Origin: Methylobacterium fujisawaense
Lineage (GTDB): Bacteria; Pseudomonadota; Alphaproteobacteria; Rhizobiales; Beijerinckiaceae
Direction of reading: 5' to 3'
Assembly: GCF_014138435.1 (NCBI RefSeq)
Contig: NZ_JACJIM010000002.1
Coordinates: forward strand, 62,001-126,000
Length of the DNA stretch: 64,000 nt
Position numbers and translations under genes: made by a program. The notes beneath the pieces were generated by a model, which searched no databases, was not told the origin of the DNA, and saw only the letters and a program-made list of their open reading frames with translations. Numbering within the stretch: the stretch's first letter is position 1; every line of letters starts with the position of its first letter. Below are positions 35,733 to 44,837 of the stretch, piece by piece.

Positions 35733-35885
35733 TCAGAGGTAGTGCCGGAACACGACCCCCGTATCCGTGGAAGTGCCGGGTTGCGGGGGCGAGGCCGGCC
35801 CGATGAACGGGCTTGCGAGGCGCAGGGCCACGAGGCCGAGGGCAGCCAGCGCCGGGGCGATCAGGCGGAACGGGCGAGCGAGCAT
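35733..35885 (-). CDS. Small single-span membrane protein
   Basis: The frame encodes 50 residues: MLARPFRLIAPALAALGLVA, then LRLASPF and a short polar tail ending in FRHYL. It is a plausible small inner-membrane protein, convergent with the preceding secreted-protein gene. There is no homology evidence. Confidence 0.4.
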   Translation of the reverse strand: MLARPFRLIAPALAALGLVALRLASPFIGPASPPQPGTSTDTGVVFRHYL

Positions 35886-36193
35886 GGACGCCTCCGTCGC
35901 GCCGCCGGTCCCGCCTGCAACGTGCATGCGGATCGGAGCGCATGTGAAGCATCGCACCTTACGGCCGAGCTGAACGTGCCGAAGCGCACACGGGGCGCGT
36001 CGAGACCGATGCCGGCGCGTCGGAGCCTGGCGCCCGGTGCGGTGACGGTCCGACGATTGCGTCCACCGGGTCGCTGGCGTGTACACCGATGCACTCCTAT
36101 GCTGCCCGGTGTCGGGGGCCGCCGGGAGCCGCGCTGCCAGGGCCGCGGTGGCGCTCCCCGGGTGGAACCGACTGCGTGAACGAGGACGCGCGT

Positions 36194-36409
36194 ATGCTGA
36201 CCCAGACAGGCAACTCGATTCTCCGAGGCGATCTCGGCGTCGAGGAGACCATCGAGTCCGACAATATCGTCCGCTGGGACGGCGAGCGGCTCTATGTGGA
36301 GCAGGACGTCTATCACAACGGTCAGCTGGTCCACCGCAAGTACCGCCGCACCGTCACCGAGCCCGTCGCCCGCGTGCTGTGGGCGATCATCAATCGCGCC
36401 AAGCAGTGA
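36194..36409 (+). CDS. Small conserved-looking hypothetical protein
   Basis: The product has 71 residues: MLTQTGNSILRGDLGVEETI, then IVRWDGERLYVEQDVYHNGQ and a basic helix VARVLWAIINRAK. Coherent amphipathic pattern and a bounded frame support translation. The function is unknown. Confidence 0.55.
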   Translation: MLTQTGNSILRGDLGVEETIESDNIVRWDGERLYVEQDVYHNGQLVHRKYRRTVTEPVARVLWAIINRAKQ

Positions 36410-36773
36410 GCGCCGGGGCAGGAGCGGATCGGATGCGTTCGTTCGGGCGGCCTTCCTGACGCTTCCGCCCGTATCGCTGCAAAGTCGGGGGCCGCGGTCG
36501 AGCACCATCCGGGCCGGGCCGATGGTTTCGTGCCTCGCATCCGAATGGGGAACGGGATTCGACGCCGTGCGCGGCGCGGCCGCTGGCGCCGCGCGGTGCC
36601 CAGGGTCTCTCAGGGGGGGCGTATAATCCCATATCGCGGCCCCTGCGTTCCAAACAGTCTCTAGTTCTTGACGGGGCTGAAGCGACGCGCTCTTGCTGAT
36701 TTCATCCAGTGACAGTGGCTCTGGGTCGCGCCAGAGTTCTGCGCCCCTGCGAGTTCAGACTTTCATTCGGTCC
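36410..36773. other. Gene-free stretch
   Basis: About 360 bases lie before the membrane protein gene. A TATAAT at 36622-36627 could be a -10 element for that gene, but no matching -35 was found. Nothing else was recognised. Confidence 0.4.
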
Positions 36774-37298
36774 ATGCTGGCAAGATCACTTCTCAACCGC
36801 TGGTCGATCTTCGCGTTTAATGTGCTGATCGCGTTGCCGCTGACGCTCGCGCTTGTCGAGGTCGCGATCTTGCTCTGGGGCGCTGGATTTCAGCATCACG
36901 CCACGATTCACGAGGCCGGGCATCTGATCGAGGGGATGGGCGTGATCCTGATCGGTTGGGGCGTGGTGCTGGAAGAGCGGCCTGGCGTGAGCCATCTCCT
37001 CGGCGGCCTTCCGACCGAGGATCCCGATCGCGAGGCGGCGATCGACGCGCTTTGCCACCATTGCGGCCTCGCCCTGCTGGTGCTGGGGCTCGTCGCCGAG
37101 ATCCTCGTGCAATGCGTCGAGGTCCCCGACCACATCATCAATACGGACCGGATCGAGCGTGTCGTCCTGACCGGCGGGGCCGTCTTCCTGGCGCTCGGCC
37201 TCGCCACGCTGGCGCGGCTCTCCGCCGGTCTCGCGGCATTCCGCGCGCTAATTCCCTTGGACCCCGAAGGCTCCCTGCCTGAGGCGGGGCCGCGCTGA
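36774..37298 (+). CDS. Hypothetical multi-span membrane protein
   Basis: The product has 174 residues (start MLARSLLNRWSIFAFNVLIA at 36774). Four hydrophobic segments are seen: residues ~10-35, 50-68, 90-115 and 130-155. Loops contain paired His (FQHHATIHEAGH, DALCHHCG). No known family was recognised. An upstream ATG at 36693 is possible but less likely. Confidence 0.65.
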   Translation: MLARSLLNRWSIFAFNVLIALPLTLALVEVAILLWGAGFQHHATIHEAGHLIEGMGVILIGWGVVLEERPGVSHLLGGLPTEDPDREAAIDALCHHCGLALLVLGLVAEILVQCVEVPDHIINTDRIERVVLTGGAVFLALGLATLARLSAGLAAFRALIPLDPEGSLPEAGPR

Positions 37299-37350
37299 GA
37301 GCCCTGAGCCCGACGACCGGTCCGGCTCTCTGCGGGGGACGGCGCGGCTG

Positions 37351-37683
37351 CTAGGCTGCGACGGCAGCCTCCGGTTCGACGAGGGTGAGATGCGACGGTC
37401 GCAGCACGTCGAGGCGCTCGTGCGCGTTGTCGAAGGCGGCCCGGATCGTCGTGCTCGCGTCCTCGACGGCAACCAGGACAGCCAGTTTCTGGGCGCTGGC
37501 GCGGTCGGCGACGCTGCGGGCGGCCGCGATCAGCGACTGCTCCAGGCCGAGAAATTCCGCCTCGGCATCCCGTCCCGCATCCCGCGCGGCCGATGCAAGA
37601 CGGTCCAGTACGGCTTCCAGGGCATGGCGCAGGACAAGCGTCCGCACGCGCTCCTGCAGGAGCGCCCTCTCGTCGATCTTCAT
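37351..37683 (-). CDS. Hypothetical helical protein
   Basis: The product has 110 residues, Ala/Arg/Glu-rich and fully helical in pattern (ALEAVLDRLASAARDAGRDA, then DASTTIRAAFDNAHERLDVL). There are no hydrophobic membrane segments and no recognised domain. It converges with the membrane protein gene. Confidence 0.5.
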   Translation of the reverse strand: MKIDERALLQERVRTLVLRHALEAVLDRLASAARDAGRDAEAEFLGLEQSLIAAARSVADRASAQKLAVLVAVEDASTTIRAAFDNAHERLDVLRPSHLTLVEPEAAVAA

Positions 37684-38018
37684 CGGAATCGGTCCGCGTT
37701 GGGGAACACGGCCAAGCTCTCATACTTCGGCTCACCGTGCAGCCACCTTTTTGCAACAGAGCAATACTGTCTCGTGCGCCGGGCGCGCGGCGCGTTCACC
37801 GTTTCGTCGGCGAGATCATGCAAAGTTGTTCTGCAATCGTGTGTCGAGTATTTGCGCATCCTGAGAATCGAAAGCGCTGTCTCGATCACTTCATGGCGCA
37901 AAATTGCGCGCATCGAGGTGCGCTTGGCCGTTCGAATACCTCCGATGCACCGGGGGCGTTGTCTCCCGCGAGGGGGCGAAGACGCCGCCGCGACGGGGCT
38001 GGGGCGGCCGGCTGCCGC
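37684..38018. other. Gene-free stretch
   Basis: These 335 bases are AT-richer around 37740-37910 and carry the promoter for the minus-strand gene ending at 37351. No RNA gene or repeat was seen. Confidence 0.4.
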
Positions 38019-38597
38019 TCAGTACGGCGTGCCGCGCTGGCGCCGGTCCCGCAGGGCCTCGGCGTACCATTCGAGTTCGTCGAGGAAGCGGTTGGCCGCC
38101 GTCGTGATCCAGGGCTCGGCAGGAATGCCCTGGCTGTCGATGGCTTTCTGGAGCCGCGGGATCGGCAGGAGCGAGGGGATGCTGGACATGCCCATTTCGG
38201 CAAGCATCGCCCGCAATGCCATTGCCGCCCGGACGCCGCCGAACTGACCGGCCGAGTAGCAGCAGATGGCCGACGGCCGCCAGAAGTACTCTTCCAGGAA
38301 ATGGTCGAGGGTGTTGGAGAGCGCTGGCGGGACGCCGTGATTGTACTCGGCCGTGACCACCAGGAAGGCGTCCGATCCGCGGAAGAGGTCGGCGAGGCGC
38401 TGCAGGGGCTCCGGCGCGGTGCCGGCCGAATATTCCTTGTACATCCGGTCGAGGAGCGGAAGCTTCAGCTCGGCGGGGTCCACCAGCGGGGCGGCGTGGC
38501 CGCGCGCCTCGAGTTGCGCGATCAGGAACTGCGCGGCTCGGTTGCCGATGCGGTCGGTGCGGACGCTGCCGAGAATCACGGGGATGGTCAGGGGCAT
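38019..38597 (-). CDS. NADPH-dependent FMN reductase family protein
   Basis: This 192-residue flavodoxin-fold reductase starts MPLTIPVILGSVRTDRIGNR. The FMN-phosphate loop GSVRTDRIGNRAAQF, the aromatic segment VTAEYNHGVPPALSNTLDHF and YSAGQFGGVRAAMALR match ChrR/ArsH-like enzymes. It probably reduces flavin or quinones with NADPH in the cytoplasm. No operon partner is visible. Confidence 0.9.
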   Translation of the reverse strand: MPLTIPVILGSVRTDRIGNRAAQFLIAQLEARGHAAPLVDPAELKLPLLDRMYKEYSAGTAPEPLQRLADLFRGSDAFLVVTAEYNHGVPPALSNTLDHFLEEYFWRPSAICCYSAGQFGGVRAAMALRAMLAEMGMSSIPSLLPIPRLQKAIDSQGIPAEPWITTAANRFLDELEWYAEALRDRRQRGTPY

Positions 38598-38669
38598 GGC
38601 GATCTCCGGTTCCCCCGATCATGCCAGAGGCCGGCGGACCACTCCAGACGCCAGGCGATCCCGGCCGGG

Positions 38670-39287
38670 TCAGGCCTGGGTGCTGCTGGTGAGTGCAGCC
38701 GCGATGCCCACCGGGCCGCCCGTCGCATAGGCGGCGATCGCCTTCGTCACCTGTTGCAGGAAGGATTGCAGGCCGTCGCCGCTGCCGGTCGCCGACGCGG
38801 CATCGGCGGTCGCCGTCGTACCGGTGGACGCACTTGTGGACGACGCGCCGTCCGTTGCGGCGCCGGTTGTCGCGGATGCACCGCTCTGCGTCGCGTCCGA
38901 CGCCGGCCGATGGCCATGGTGGCCGCGACGGTGATGGACGGGCGCCGCGCCGTCCGCGGTCGGGCTCGACGACGTGCCGGTCGCGGAGGCTTCGTCGGCA
39001 TTGGCGGTGGCGTCCGCCGGTGTGGTGACGCCGCTCTGAAGGCCCATCTGGCTGAAGTCGGATTGCAGTTGCAGGAGCGACGCCATCAGATCGTTCGACA
39101 GGGTCGGTGTCGATGTGGTGCCGGTCGTCTGCCCGGTGCTTCCGGTAGCCTGGGTGGTGGTCGGATCCTGGCCCGCCGTGGTCGAGGCGCCGGCCTCGAT
39201 CCGGGCCGTATTCGCCGCACGCGCCTGTCTCAGGGCGCTGACAAGATCCCGCTGGAGAGAACTGCCCGTAACCGCATTCGCCGACAT
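38670..39287 (-). CDS. Low-complexity Ser/Thr/Ala-rich hypothetical protein
   Basis: The product has 205 residues from ATG 39287 (MSANAVTGSSLQRDLVSALR). The middle is Thr/Ser/Ala/Gly-rich, with a His/Arg patch (PVHHRRGHHGHRPA). The C-terminal 40 residues form a helix ending in PVGIAAALTSSTQA. The composition suggests a disordered or exported protein. No family was recognised. Confidence 0.55.
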   Translation of the reverse strand: MSANAVTGSSLQRDLVSALRQARAANTARIEAGASTTAGQDPTTTQATGSTGQTTGTTSTPTLSNDLMASLLQLQSDFSQMGLQSGVTTPADATANADEASATGTSSSPTADGAAPVHHRRGHHGHRPASDATQSGASATTGAATDGASSTSASTGTTATADAASATGSGDGLQSFLQQVTKAIAAYATGGPVGIAAALTSSTQA

Positions 39288-39809
39288 GCTACGCCTCCGC
39301 GACCGCCTTCGGTTCGGGGAGGCACGGCGCATTCCAGAATTTTCCCAATGATTTCAGCGACGCTCCCGGGCCGGGGACCGGCAGGATCGGCCCAGCGGCA
39401 GATTCTGCCGCTCTACCCCGCCGAGAGGGGGCGGGTCAGGTCGGTGCGGCGCGGGGGGCTGTCCGTCGACGAAGACAAGCACGGCGATCTTGATCCGCTC
39501 TACGCCCGGCAGAGCCGGGGCGCCTCCTTCGGTCCCCGCCGCGGCCCGCCGACATTTCGGGTGCCGCTCCGGGTGAACGCGGCCGCCGACATGCGCGGCC
39601 GCCCCGAGACCGTTCGATCGCGCTCGCGACCGGCATTTCGCCGTGAGCGCTGCGCGCGTCTCAGCCGTATCGACGGCCGGGATCTTGGGCCGGCGCACGG
39701 ACGGGCTGAAGCGGCTGCTGACGAAGGGGCCCCGAGATCCGGTCGCAAGAACGGATCGGCATCAGCGACCAACGCCGTGCGGTCCGAGAGGCGGGGCTGT
39801 GATGGGGGC
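39288..39809. other. Gene-free stretch left of the tRNA-Asn island
   Basis: About 520 bases without a supported gene. The longer open frames here are Arg/Pro-rich with no recognisable domain. The genomic island boundary follows at 39810. Confidence 0.45.
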
Positions 39810-39860
39810 TGATGGCTCCCCGAGCAGGACTCGAACCCGCGACACGGCGATTGACAGTCG
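39810..39860 (-). repeat. Left attachment repeat of the island: tRNA-Asn 3' fragment
   Basis: The 51 bases match 46361-46411 inside and just past the 3' half of tRNA-Asn, with 3 mismatches. They retain the CCA-acceptor strand, T arm and part of the anticodon arm on the minus strand. The rest of the tRNA is absent. This is the expected product of integration into the tRNA 3' end. Confidence 0.9.
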
Positions 39861-40409
39861 GGGCCATGTCATTGGTTCGGAAGGACGGCGTTGCCGTGGG
39901 TTGAGTTACGGCGGCCGGTCATGGTGAGCCCCGTTTGCCGCCGAACAGCGCGCCGAGCAGGTCAACGCAACCATTTGGCGAAGAGAAACTTTTGGACGTT
40001 TCGCCAGCGCTCAATCACAGGAGTTCCGAATACAGCAATGATTGGTGTATTAGAAAGATATTTGCTGCTATCTATATATTGTCATGCATTCGAACGATTT
40101 TGTCTTGATATTTTTAGGGCCCTCTGGAATAATCCGTTTGCGGCGTTGAGCGTCAGGCAATGACAGGTCGAAGTGAGTTCGATTTATTCGGCGGTCACAA
40201 TCAGTCTAAAACGACGAAATGAGTGCAATGCAAGACTCGAAAATTGCGGTAGCCTGTAGATATAAATTGATAGAAAATAAAAACATCGGTCGAAATCGCA
40301 AGGAAAACCCAGTCGTTTGGTGCGAACAATCTGTCGCGCGAACACTGGGCTTCTCGCCCTCGCGGTCCCGCCGTCTCGCGCCCTTTCCTGCCCGCGGTAG
40401 CCTAGCCTC
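39861..40409. other. AT-rich gene-poor stretch in the island
   Basis: About 550 bases with marked AT-rich parts (40020-40120, 40190-40300). Open frames here have no ribosome-binding site or recognisable features. It may hold promoters or gene remnants. Confidence 0.4.
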
Positions 40410-40745
40410 ATGAGCGAGGGGTACGATCCGATTCGCGAAGCCGTTGCGGCACATCGATTCTCTGGCTGCACAGTAAAGCCATGGAGCATCAGAGACCCGC
40501 TTTGGCTGGTCGACAGTGAGTCCCCGACAGACGGAGATCTAATGGTGCTGGTCATGTGCCTCGGCCTCATGGGCTCGCCACGCCGGCTGCAACAGGCCGC
40601 CGCGATGGCAGAAGATCCCGCGACCGTCTCCGAACTGCGCGAGGCTGCCCGGCCGCGAGCACACCGCGGACGCCACCCCGCGCTCGCGCGCCTAGAGGGC
40701 GACGGCTTGGTAGTCAGCCAGATCTGTCGGACCTGGACACGGTGA
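40410..40745 (+). CDS. Hypothetical protein in the island
   Basis: The frame encodes 111 residues (MSEGYDPIREAVAAHRFSGC). The first ~75 residues read plausibly (DPLWLVDSESPTDGDLMVLV). The C-terminal part is Arg/Ala-rich and may reflect decay. No domain was recognised. Confidence 0.35.
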   Translation: MSEGYDPIREAVAAHRFSGCTVKPWSIRDPLWLVDSESPTDGDLMVLVMCLGLMGSPRRLQQAAAMAEDPATVSELREAARPRAHRGRHPALARLEGDGLVVSQICRTWTR

Positions 40746-40881
40746 AGACGGCAATCGTGAACTCAGCCTTTTTGCGCCTTCCGACCGACAAAATTCATCC
40801 ATGACACAGTGCCTATTATAGCACATTCGTCGTCGCATGAAGTGTGTAGGCTACCCTCAGGTTGTACGAACGGTAATTTTT

Positions 40882-41562
40882 ATGACTCAGCGTTCTGACG
40901 ACGCGGGCCCCCGCAACCTTACATGGCACACGTTGCTACCTCGTGAGCAGCGGTGGCGCGCCTTAGCACAGCGCCCGGTGATAGCTTGGTTCACCGGCCT
41001 GTCTGGCGCAGGGAAGTCGAGCATTGCCAACGCAGTAGACCGCGCGCTTATTGAGGCCGGGCGTCACACCATGGTGCTTGACGGCGACAACTTGCGTCAC
41101 GGTCTCAGCAACGACCTGGGCTTCGAAGACGCTGACCGCGTTGAGAATATTCGCCGCGCCGCCGAGACCGCACGCCTCATGGCTGAGGCTGGACTGGTAG
41201 TCATTGTTTCACTGATCTCCCCTTTTCGCCGCGAGCGCGCTATGGCGCGCAGCATAGCGGGCGACGTACCTTTTCTTGAGATATTCATTGATACGCCGAT
41301 TCAGGTCTGTGAAGCACGCGATCCTAAGGGGCTCTATCATCGTGCCCGGGTCGGTGAGATCCCGCATTTCACCGGCATCTCCGCACCTTATGAACCACCC
41401 GAAACGCCAGACGTCGTAGTTCAAACTGAGGGATACACTATTAGCCAATCCGCTGCGTCACTCATCCCTAAGTTGATGCAGTCCTCCGTCGATATCAGAG
41501 CTGCAGCAAAGGAGGCCGGATCACGGAGTTTTGAAGTCGAAAGAGTGCATGGAATGACCTGA
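40882..41562 (+). CDS. cysC: Adenylylsulfate (APS) kinase
   Basis: The product has 226 residues from ATG 40882 and phosphorylates APS to PAPS, the sulfate donor for sulfotransferases. The P-loop is FTGLSGAGKSSIANAVD (residues ~37-53). The lid and APS-binding features DGDNLRHGLSNDLGF, ISPFRRERAMAR, FIDTPIQVCEARDPKGLY and FTGISAPYEPPE are all canonical. No cysD/cysN ATP sulfurylase is adjacent, so APS must come from elsewhere. The island sulfotransferase is the obvious consumer of its product. Confidence 0.95.
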   Translation: MTQRSDDAGPRNLTWHTLLPREQRWRALAQRPVIAWFTGLSGAGKSSIANAVDRALIEAGRHTMVLDGDNLRHGLSNDLGFEDADRVENIRRAAETARLMAEAGLVVIVSLISPFRRERAMARSIAGDVPFLEIFIDTPIQVCEARDPKGLYHRARVGEIPHFTGISAPYEPPETPDVVVQTEGYTISQSAASLIPKLMQSSVDIRAAAKEAGSRSFEVERVHGMT

Positions 41563-41615
41563 CATAACGGCCCGGGCGTAGCAGACACATACAGATACAT
41601 CTATTCGTCTTCCGC

Positions 41616-41834
41616 ATGGTGCGAACGATCGCGGCATCGGGGGCGCTTGTGGAAATTGTGCGAAAACGTCTCGAAGTCGGGCAGGATTATCGCTCGGACA
41701 ATGGCGATATCCACGGTGTCATCATCAAGATGTGGCCCGTCGAGAGCGGATCGGAGGCCCTCGTCCGAACCCAATCTACCGGCGAAGTGGTACGCGTGTT
41801 CATCGCAGGCGAGAAACGACTGGAGAAGCGGTGA
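41616..41834 (+). CDS. Small hypothetical protein in the island
   Basis: The frame encodes 72 residues, MVRTIAASGALVEIVRKRLE, with VIIKMWPVESGSEALVRTQS and VVRVFIAGEKRLEKR. The alternating strand pattern is coherent. No family was recognised and no clear ribosome-binding site was seen. Confidence 0.4.
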   Translation: MVRTIAASGALVEIVRKRLEVGQDYRSDNGDIHGVIIKMWPVESGSEALVRTQSTGEVVRVFIAGEKRLEKR

Positions 41835-41979
41835 CGTTTGGTTGAGCTGAATGATCAGCGATCTGAGACAAACGTTGCTTCGGTGGCAACTCAAGCTTCC
41901 GCACGATCCAAGCTTTGTCACGAAGGGCGACCTCGTGGGTTGATCATTCGAAACAGGTGGCCTTGATGGCGGGCAGCGC

Positions 41980-42380
41980 CACGGTCACAGGTCAATCCAG
42001 GCGTGATCTAACTCAATGTTGCCAGCAGCGTCGCGATAGACCTCAATCGTGTCGGGGACGCCCAGCGGCACCGGCGGGATCTTGTTCGCCAACTACGGCA
42101 GCGTGATCGCAGCGAGGCAAAGGTGCCCGTACTTCCGCGCGGGCGGCGGTTCAGGTTGTCGCCGAGGGCTGCGCAACGCCATCCAGCCGAGCCGGTGAGC
42201 TCCGGTGCCCAACTGGTCGATGACGGCCAGCGCGTTCGCCCGCATCGCCGTCCATCTCGTCGGGATGAGATACCAGCACGGCGAGGCGTGCTTCGACAGG
42301 CGCTCGATCTGATCGCGCCCGGTGGCGGCGGCCGGCGGGAGTTGGAGGGGAGAGCGACTGGCCGACATTGGCGCCTCAGT
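41980..42380 (-). pseudogene. Remnant of a Methylobacterium-type hypothetical gene
   Basis: On the minus strand the reading TGRDQIERLSKHASPCWYLI, then PTRWTAMRANALAVIDQLGT and HRLGWMALRS resembles a hypothetical protein common in Methylobacterium mobile regions. The part that should follow appears after a break as IPPVPLGVPDTIEVYRDA, in another frame with a stop between. It is therefore frameshifted and internally deleted. The function is unknown. Confidence 0.5.
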
Positions 42381-42445
42381 AGGCGTCGCCCGTAGCTGGA
42401 GTGTGTGCAATCGAATGTGCGCTCCGGAGTATGCTACGCTCGGGA

Positions 42446-43012
42446 ATGGCGCCACCGAAGCAATCAACGGCTAGCTCAAAAGCCGTTGAACCCCCGGTAT
42501 CGCATAGTCGTCTCCGAGTAGAGCAAGTCTACAACGCCTTGATTAAGTTGATCCCGTCGCGGCAGCATATCGGCTCAATCATGTTCGACCGCCTCTTGCG
42601 CTTGGCTGAAGCAGTAGGCGCGTCCCGAGTGCTCTGCGGTAAGAATGGCCAGAGCGTCATCCGTCTCGCCGATCTCGACGGCATCATGGCTCGCATTGAA
42701 GATGAGATCGGGCCTGATCTGCCGGCACCTCAGCAAGACGGTCGGTTGTTCGGCCTGCGTCTACGTAGCGGCATCCAAGCGGCCTGGCGAACCTGTGAGA
42801 TTACGAAAGCGTCGGGCAACGACGCGCCAGAGGTGTGCGAGATCGAGGGCGGGCCCGGTCACCTGACCTCTTGCATGCGTAAGCTGGGATGCCGTTCCTG
42901 TGCGATCATCAATCTGCCACAAGCGGTGAGGGTCCAGTGTATTATGCTCCCCGGTCCGTTCGGGGAGCATTGCGTCAGGTCGAGTCACCCGGTCCGCATC
43001 GTGTTTAGCTGA
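42446..43012 (+). CDS. Hypothetical protein in the island
   Basis: The product has 188 residues (MAPPKQSTASSKAVEPPVSH). A helical middle (IGSIMFDRLLRLAEAVGASR, LADLDGIMARIEDEI) precedes a Cys-containing C-terminus (LTSCMRKLGCRSCAIINL). Compositional pattern is coherent but no family was recognised. Confidence 0.4.
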   Translation: MAPPKQSTASSKAVEPPVSHSRLRVEQVYNALIKLIPSRQHIGSIMFDRLLRLAEAVGASRVLCGKNGQSVIRLADLDGIMARIEDEIGPDLPAPQQDGRLFGLRLRSGIQAAWRTCEITKASGNDAPEVCEIEGGPGHLTSCMRKLGCRSCAIINLPQAVRVQCIMLPGPFGEHCVRSSHPVRIVFS

Positions 43013-43355
43013 TTCAGGCCGGAACACCCGAAACGGACCAGACGCATCGCTGGCCCGTGCTGATCAACATCGACAACATGCCCGAGATGCCGTCCTCCGC
43101 TACCGCGCGCTACAGCGCGAATGTCGTGCAGGCATACGTTCATCGTCATCGGCCAGGAGTTGGGGACTCCGAACAGTTCTCACGCGCAGAACGTCATGGT
43201 CGATGTCGCCGCCCGCATGAAGCTCAAGCGGTCCAGCTGCTACCCCTCTTGGCTGCTGACCGGCTCCGTCGAGAATATCTACACTCGTCGTGCGTCAGTA
43301 CCGGGTGTAACGGCCGCCCAAAATGCCGGGCGGCCAGGAAAAACATATGAGGGAC

Positions 43356-44429
43356 TTATGGTGCGTAACCAAACTCTTCATAATAATAACGATAATGATC
43401 TACAATTCTATCCGCGGTCTCGGCAGAGAGATAGTTTTTCCAGTCCCCGACAACGCCGTTTCTGAGAGGGCTGTTGGGATCCGCATGGCCGCGATCACGC
43501 CCGCTTGTCATAACCTTAAAATCGTTCTTTGTTGTGATGTACCTTGCTAGCGCATCGTCTAGAACGAGGCCAAATTTTTGAAGTGCCCGTCGCAATTCTC
43601 CGGGCGCATCGTCTATGAGATCTTCGTAACGGACCACCTCACAATCGCTGCTCTTTTTCCAGGCGATCGCATCGTAGGCTAAGTAGATTGACGAAGACCA
43701 TTTATGGATGTTGTTGAACTTCAGCATATCTTGCGCTGGCAGGTTGTCGAGATCGGGTCGATGGCTGCCTCGCATCATAGAAAACTTGTGAAAATATTCG
43801 GATACGACTTGGTCTCGCAGGTCTCTGCAAGCATGAAGCGTTACAAAATTTAGTCGCCGCAAATCGCTAACCACATTCAGGTGGTATGTCAGATGACCAT
43901 GATAGCTTTCCGCATAGCCAACGTTTGGGAGCTCCCGTGCGTCAACGCCACTCAGATTTGCTGTGCCCATGTCGACGACACGGCAGCCGGGAAGATTGCC
44001 AAGAAGCCTATATACCCAAGTGGTGCCAGATTTTCCTGGGCCATTTCCTGCAAATCGCAGTCGTGAGCACTGCAAAAACAACTTTTCAATGCAATCAAGG
44101 CTGGATCGTAAGCTCGGCAAATCCACGTCGTCGACTATAAATCCGATTTCGGCAATCTTTGTGCTAAAGCGCTTATCAAATATGCAAAATACGTACTTGC
44201 CTTTATCAAGATCTTCGGAAACGCTCAAGCACTCGGTAAAATTAGTTTCGGAGAATGTCGGCTCATTGTACGCGGGGGCGATGGGCTTTCTTGACGCGTT
44301 TTCATCGATCGTCTCAATGGTGAAATGCAGGTTTTGCTGTAGATGCCTGCGCACTATTATAAACTCTGGGCGCCGCCCCAGAACCTGCCAGTCATATGGA
44401 TAGATCAAGCTTACGGACAAGGCGAGCAC
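43356..44429 (-). CDS. PAPS-dependent sulfotransferase
   Basis: The product has 357 residues. The 5'-phosphosulfate loop PGKSGTTW is at residues ~131-138. The 3'-phosphate site is LHACRDLRDQVVSEY (Arg and Ser at ~202/210). The family-typical GVVGDWKNYLS lies near residue 330. Residues 1-~120 form an extra N-terminal region with no recognised domain. GC is well below the backbone. The acceptor substrate is not known; with the island APS kinase it forms a sulfate-activation and transfer pair. Confidence 0.88.
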   Translation of the reverse strand: MLALSVSLIYPYDWQVLGRRPEFIIVRRHLQQNLHFTIETIDENASRKPIAPAYNEPTFSETNFTECLSVSEDLDKGKYVFCIFDKRFSTKIAEIGFIVDDVDLPSLRSSLDCIEKLFLQCSRLRFAGNGPGKSGTTWVYRLLGNLPGCRVVDMGTANLSGVDARELPNVGYAESYHGHLTYHLNVVSDLRRLNFVTLHACRDLRDQVVSEYFHKFSMMRGSHRPDLDNLPAQDMLKFNNIHKWSSSIYLAYDAIAWKKSSDCEVVRYEDLIDDAPGELRRALQKFGLVLDDALARYITTKNDFKVMTSGRDRGHADPNSPLRNGVVGDWKNYLSAETADRIVDHYRYYYEEFGYAP

Positions 44430-44633
44430 CGTTGTAGTATTAAGACGCGTTACAGATCTCGCTCGCGCAAGGCGAGCGGCGGACGGGGATCATCAGCTGT
44501 CGTTGGCGCCTGAAACAGCCACCATCCTACCATTTACCGACTTATCTCTAATGCTGTAAGGCCAAATTCGCGCGTTGATCACGGCCGCGTGATCAAGTTG
44601 CGCTCTTGCCACGTTCCTGCTGGCGCGGCGCAC

Positions 44634-44670
44634 GAAAAAACCGCCGCGGCCGGAGCCGGGCGGTTCGAGG
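44634..44670 (-). terminator. Rho-independent terminator, copy 1 of a repeated element
   Basis: On the minus strand AACCGCC pairs with GGCGGTT around a GC-rich loop, followed by a T run. About 34 bases are identical to a plus-strand element at 63567-63600. It lies downstream of the minus-strand membrane protein gene. Confidence 0.85.
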
Positions 44671-44837
44671 TGACTGCTTTGGGGGTTGGTGAAAGGTAGA
44701 CGGTGGCGGGGCCGATCGTAATCCGCCTCAGATCGATGGCCCCCGGTCGAGCTGGGGCGCAGCTTCCCGACCAGCCAGCGCAGATCGAACTGTGTCAGAG
44801 TCAGCACCAGTATCAGTGCGAGGCTCAGCGCGATCCC

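Noticed and set aside
36622..36627. TATAAT as a promoter -10 box
   Set aside because: No -35 at proper spacing; in this lineage exact TATAAT alone is weak evidence.
39395..39430. tRNA-like string GGCAGATTCTGCCGCTCTACC
   Set aside because: Only an anticodon/D-arm-like piece; no acceptor stem or T arm could be found around it.
43057..43465. Overlapping plus-strand frames between the island hypothetical gene and the sulfotransferase
   Set aside because: No ribosome-binding site, no domain, and the end overlaps the sulfotransferase 3' end.
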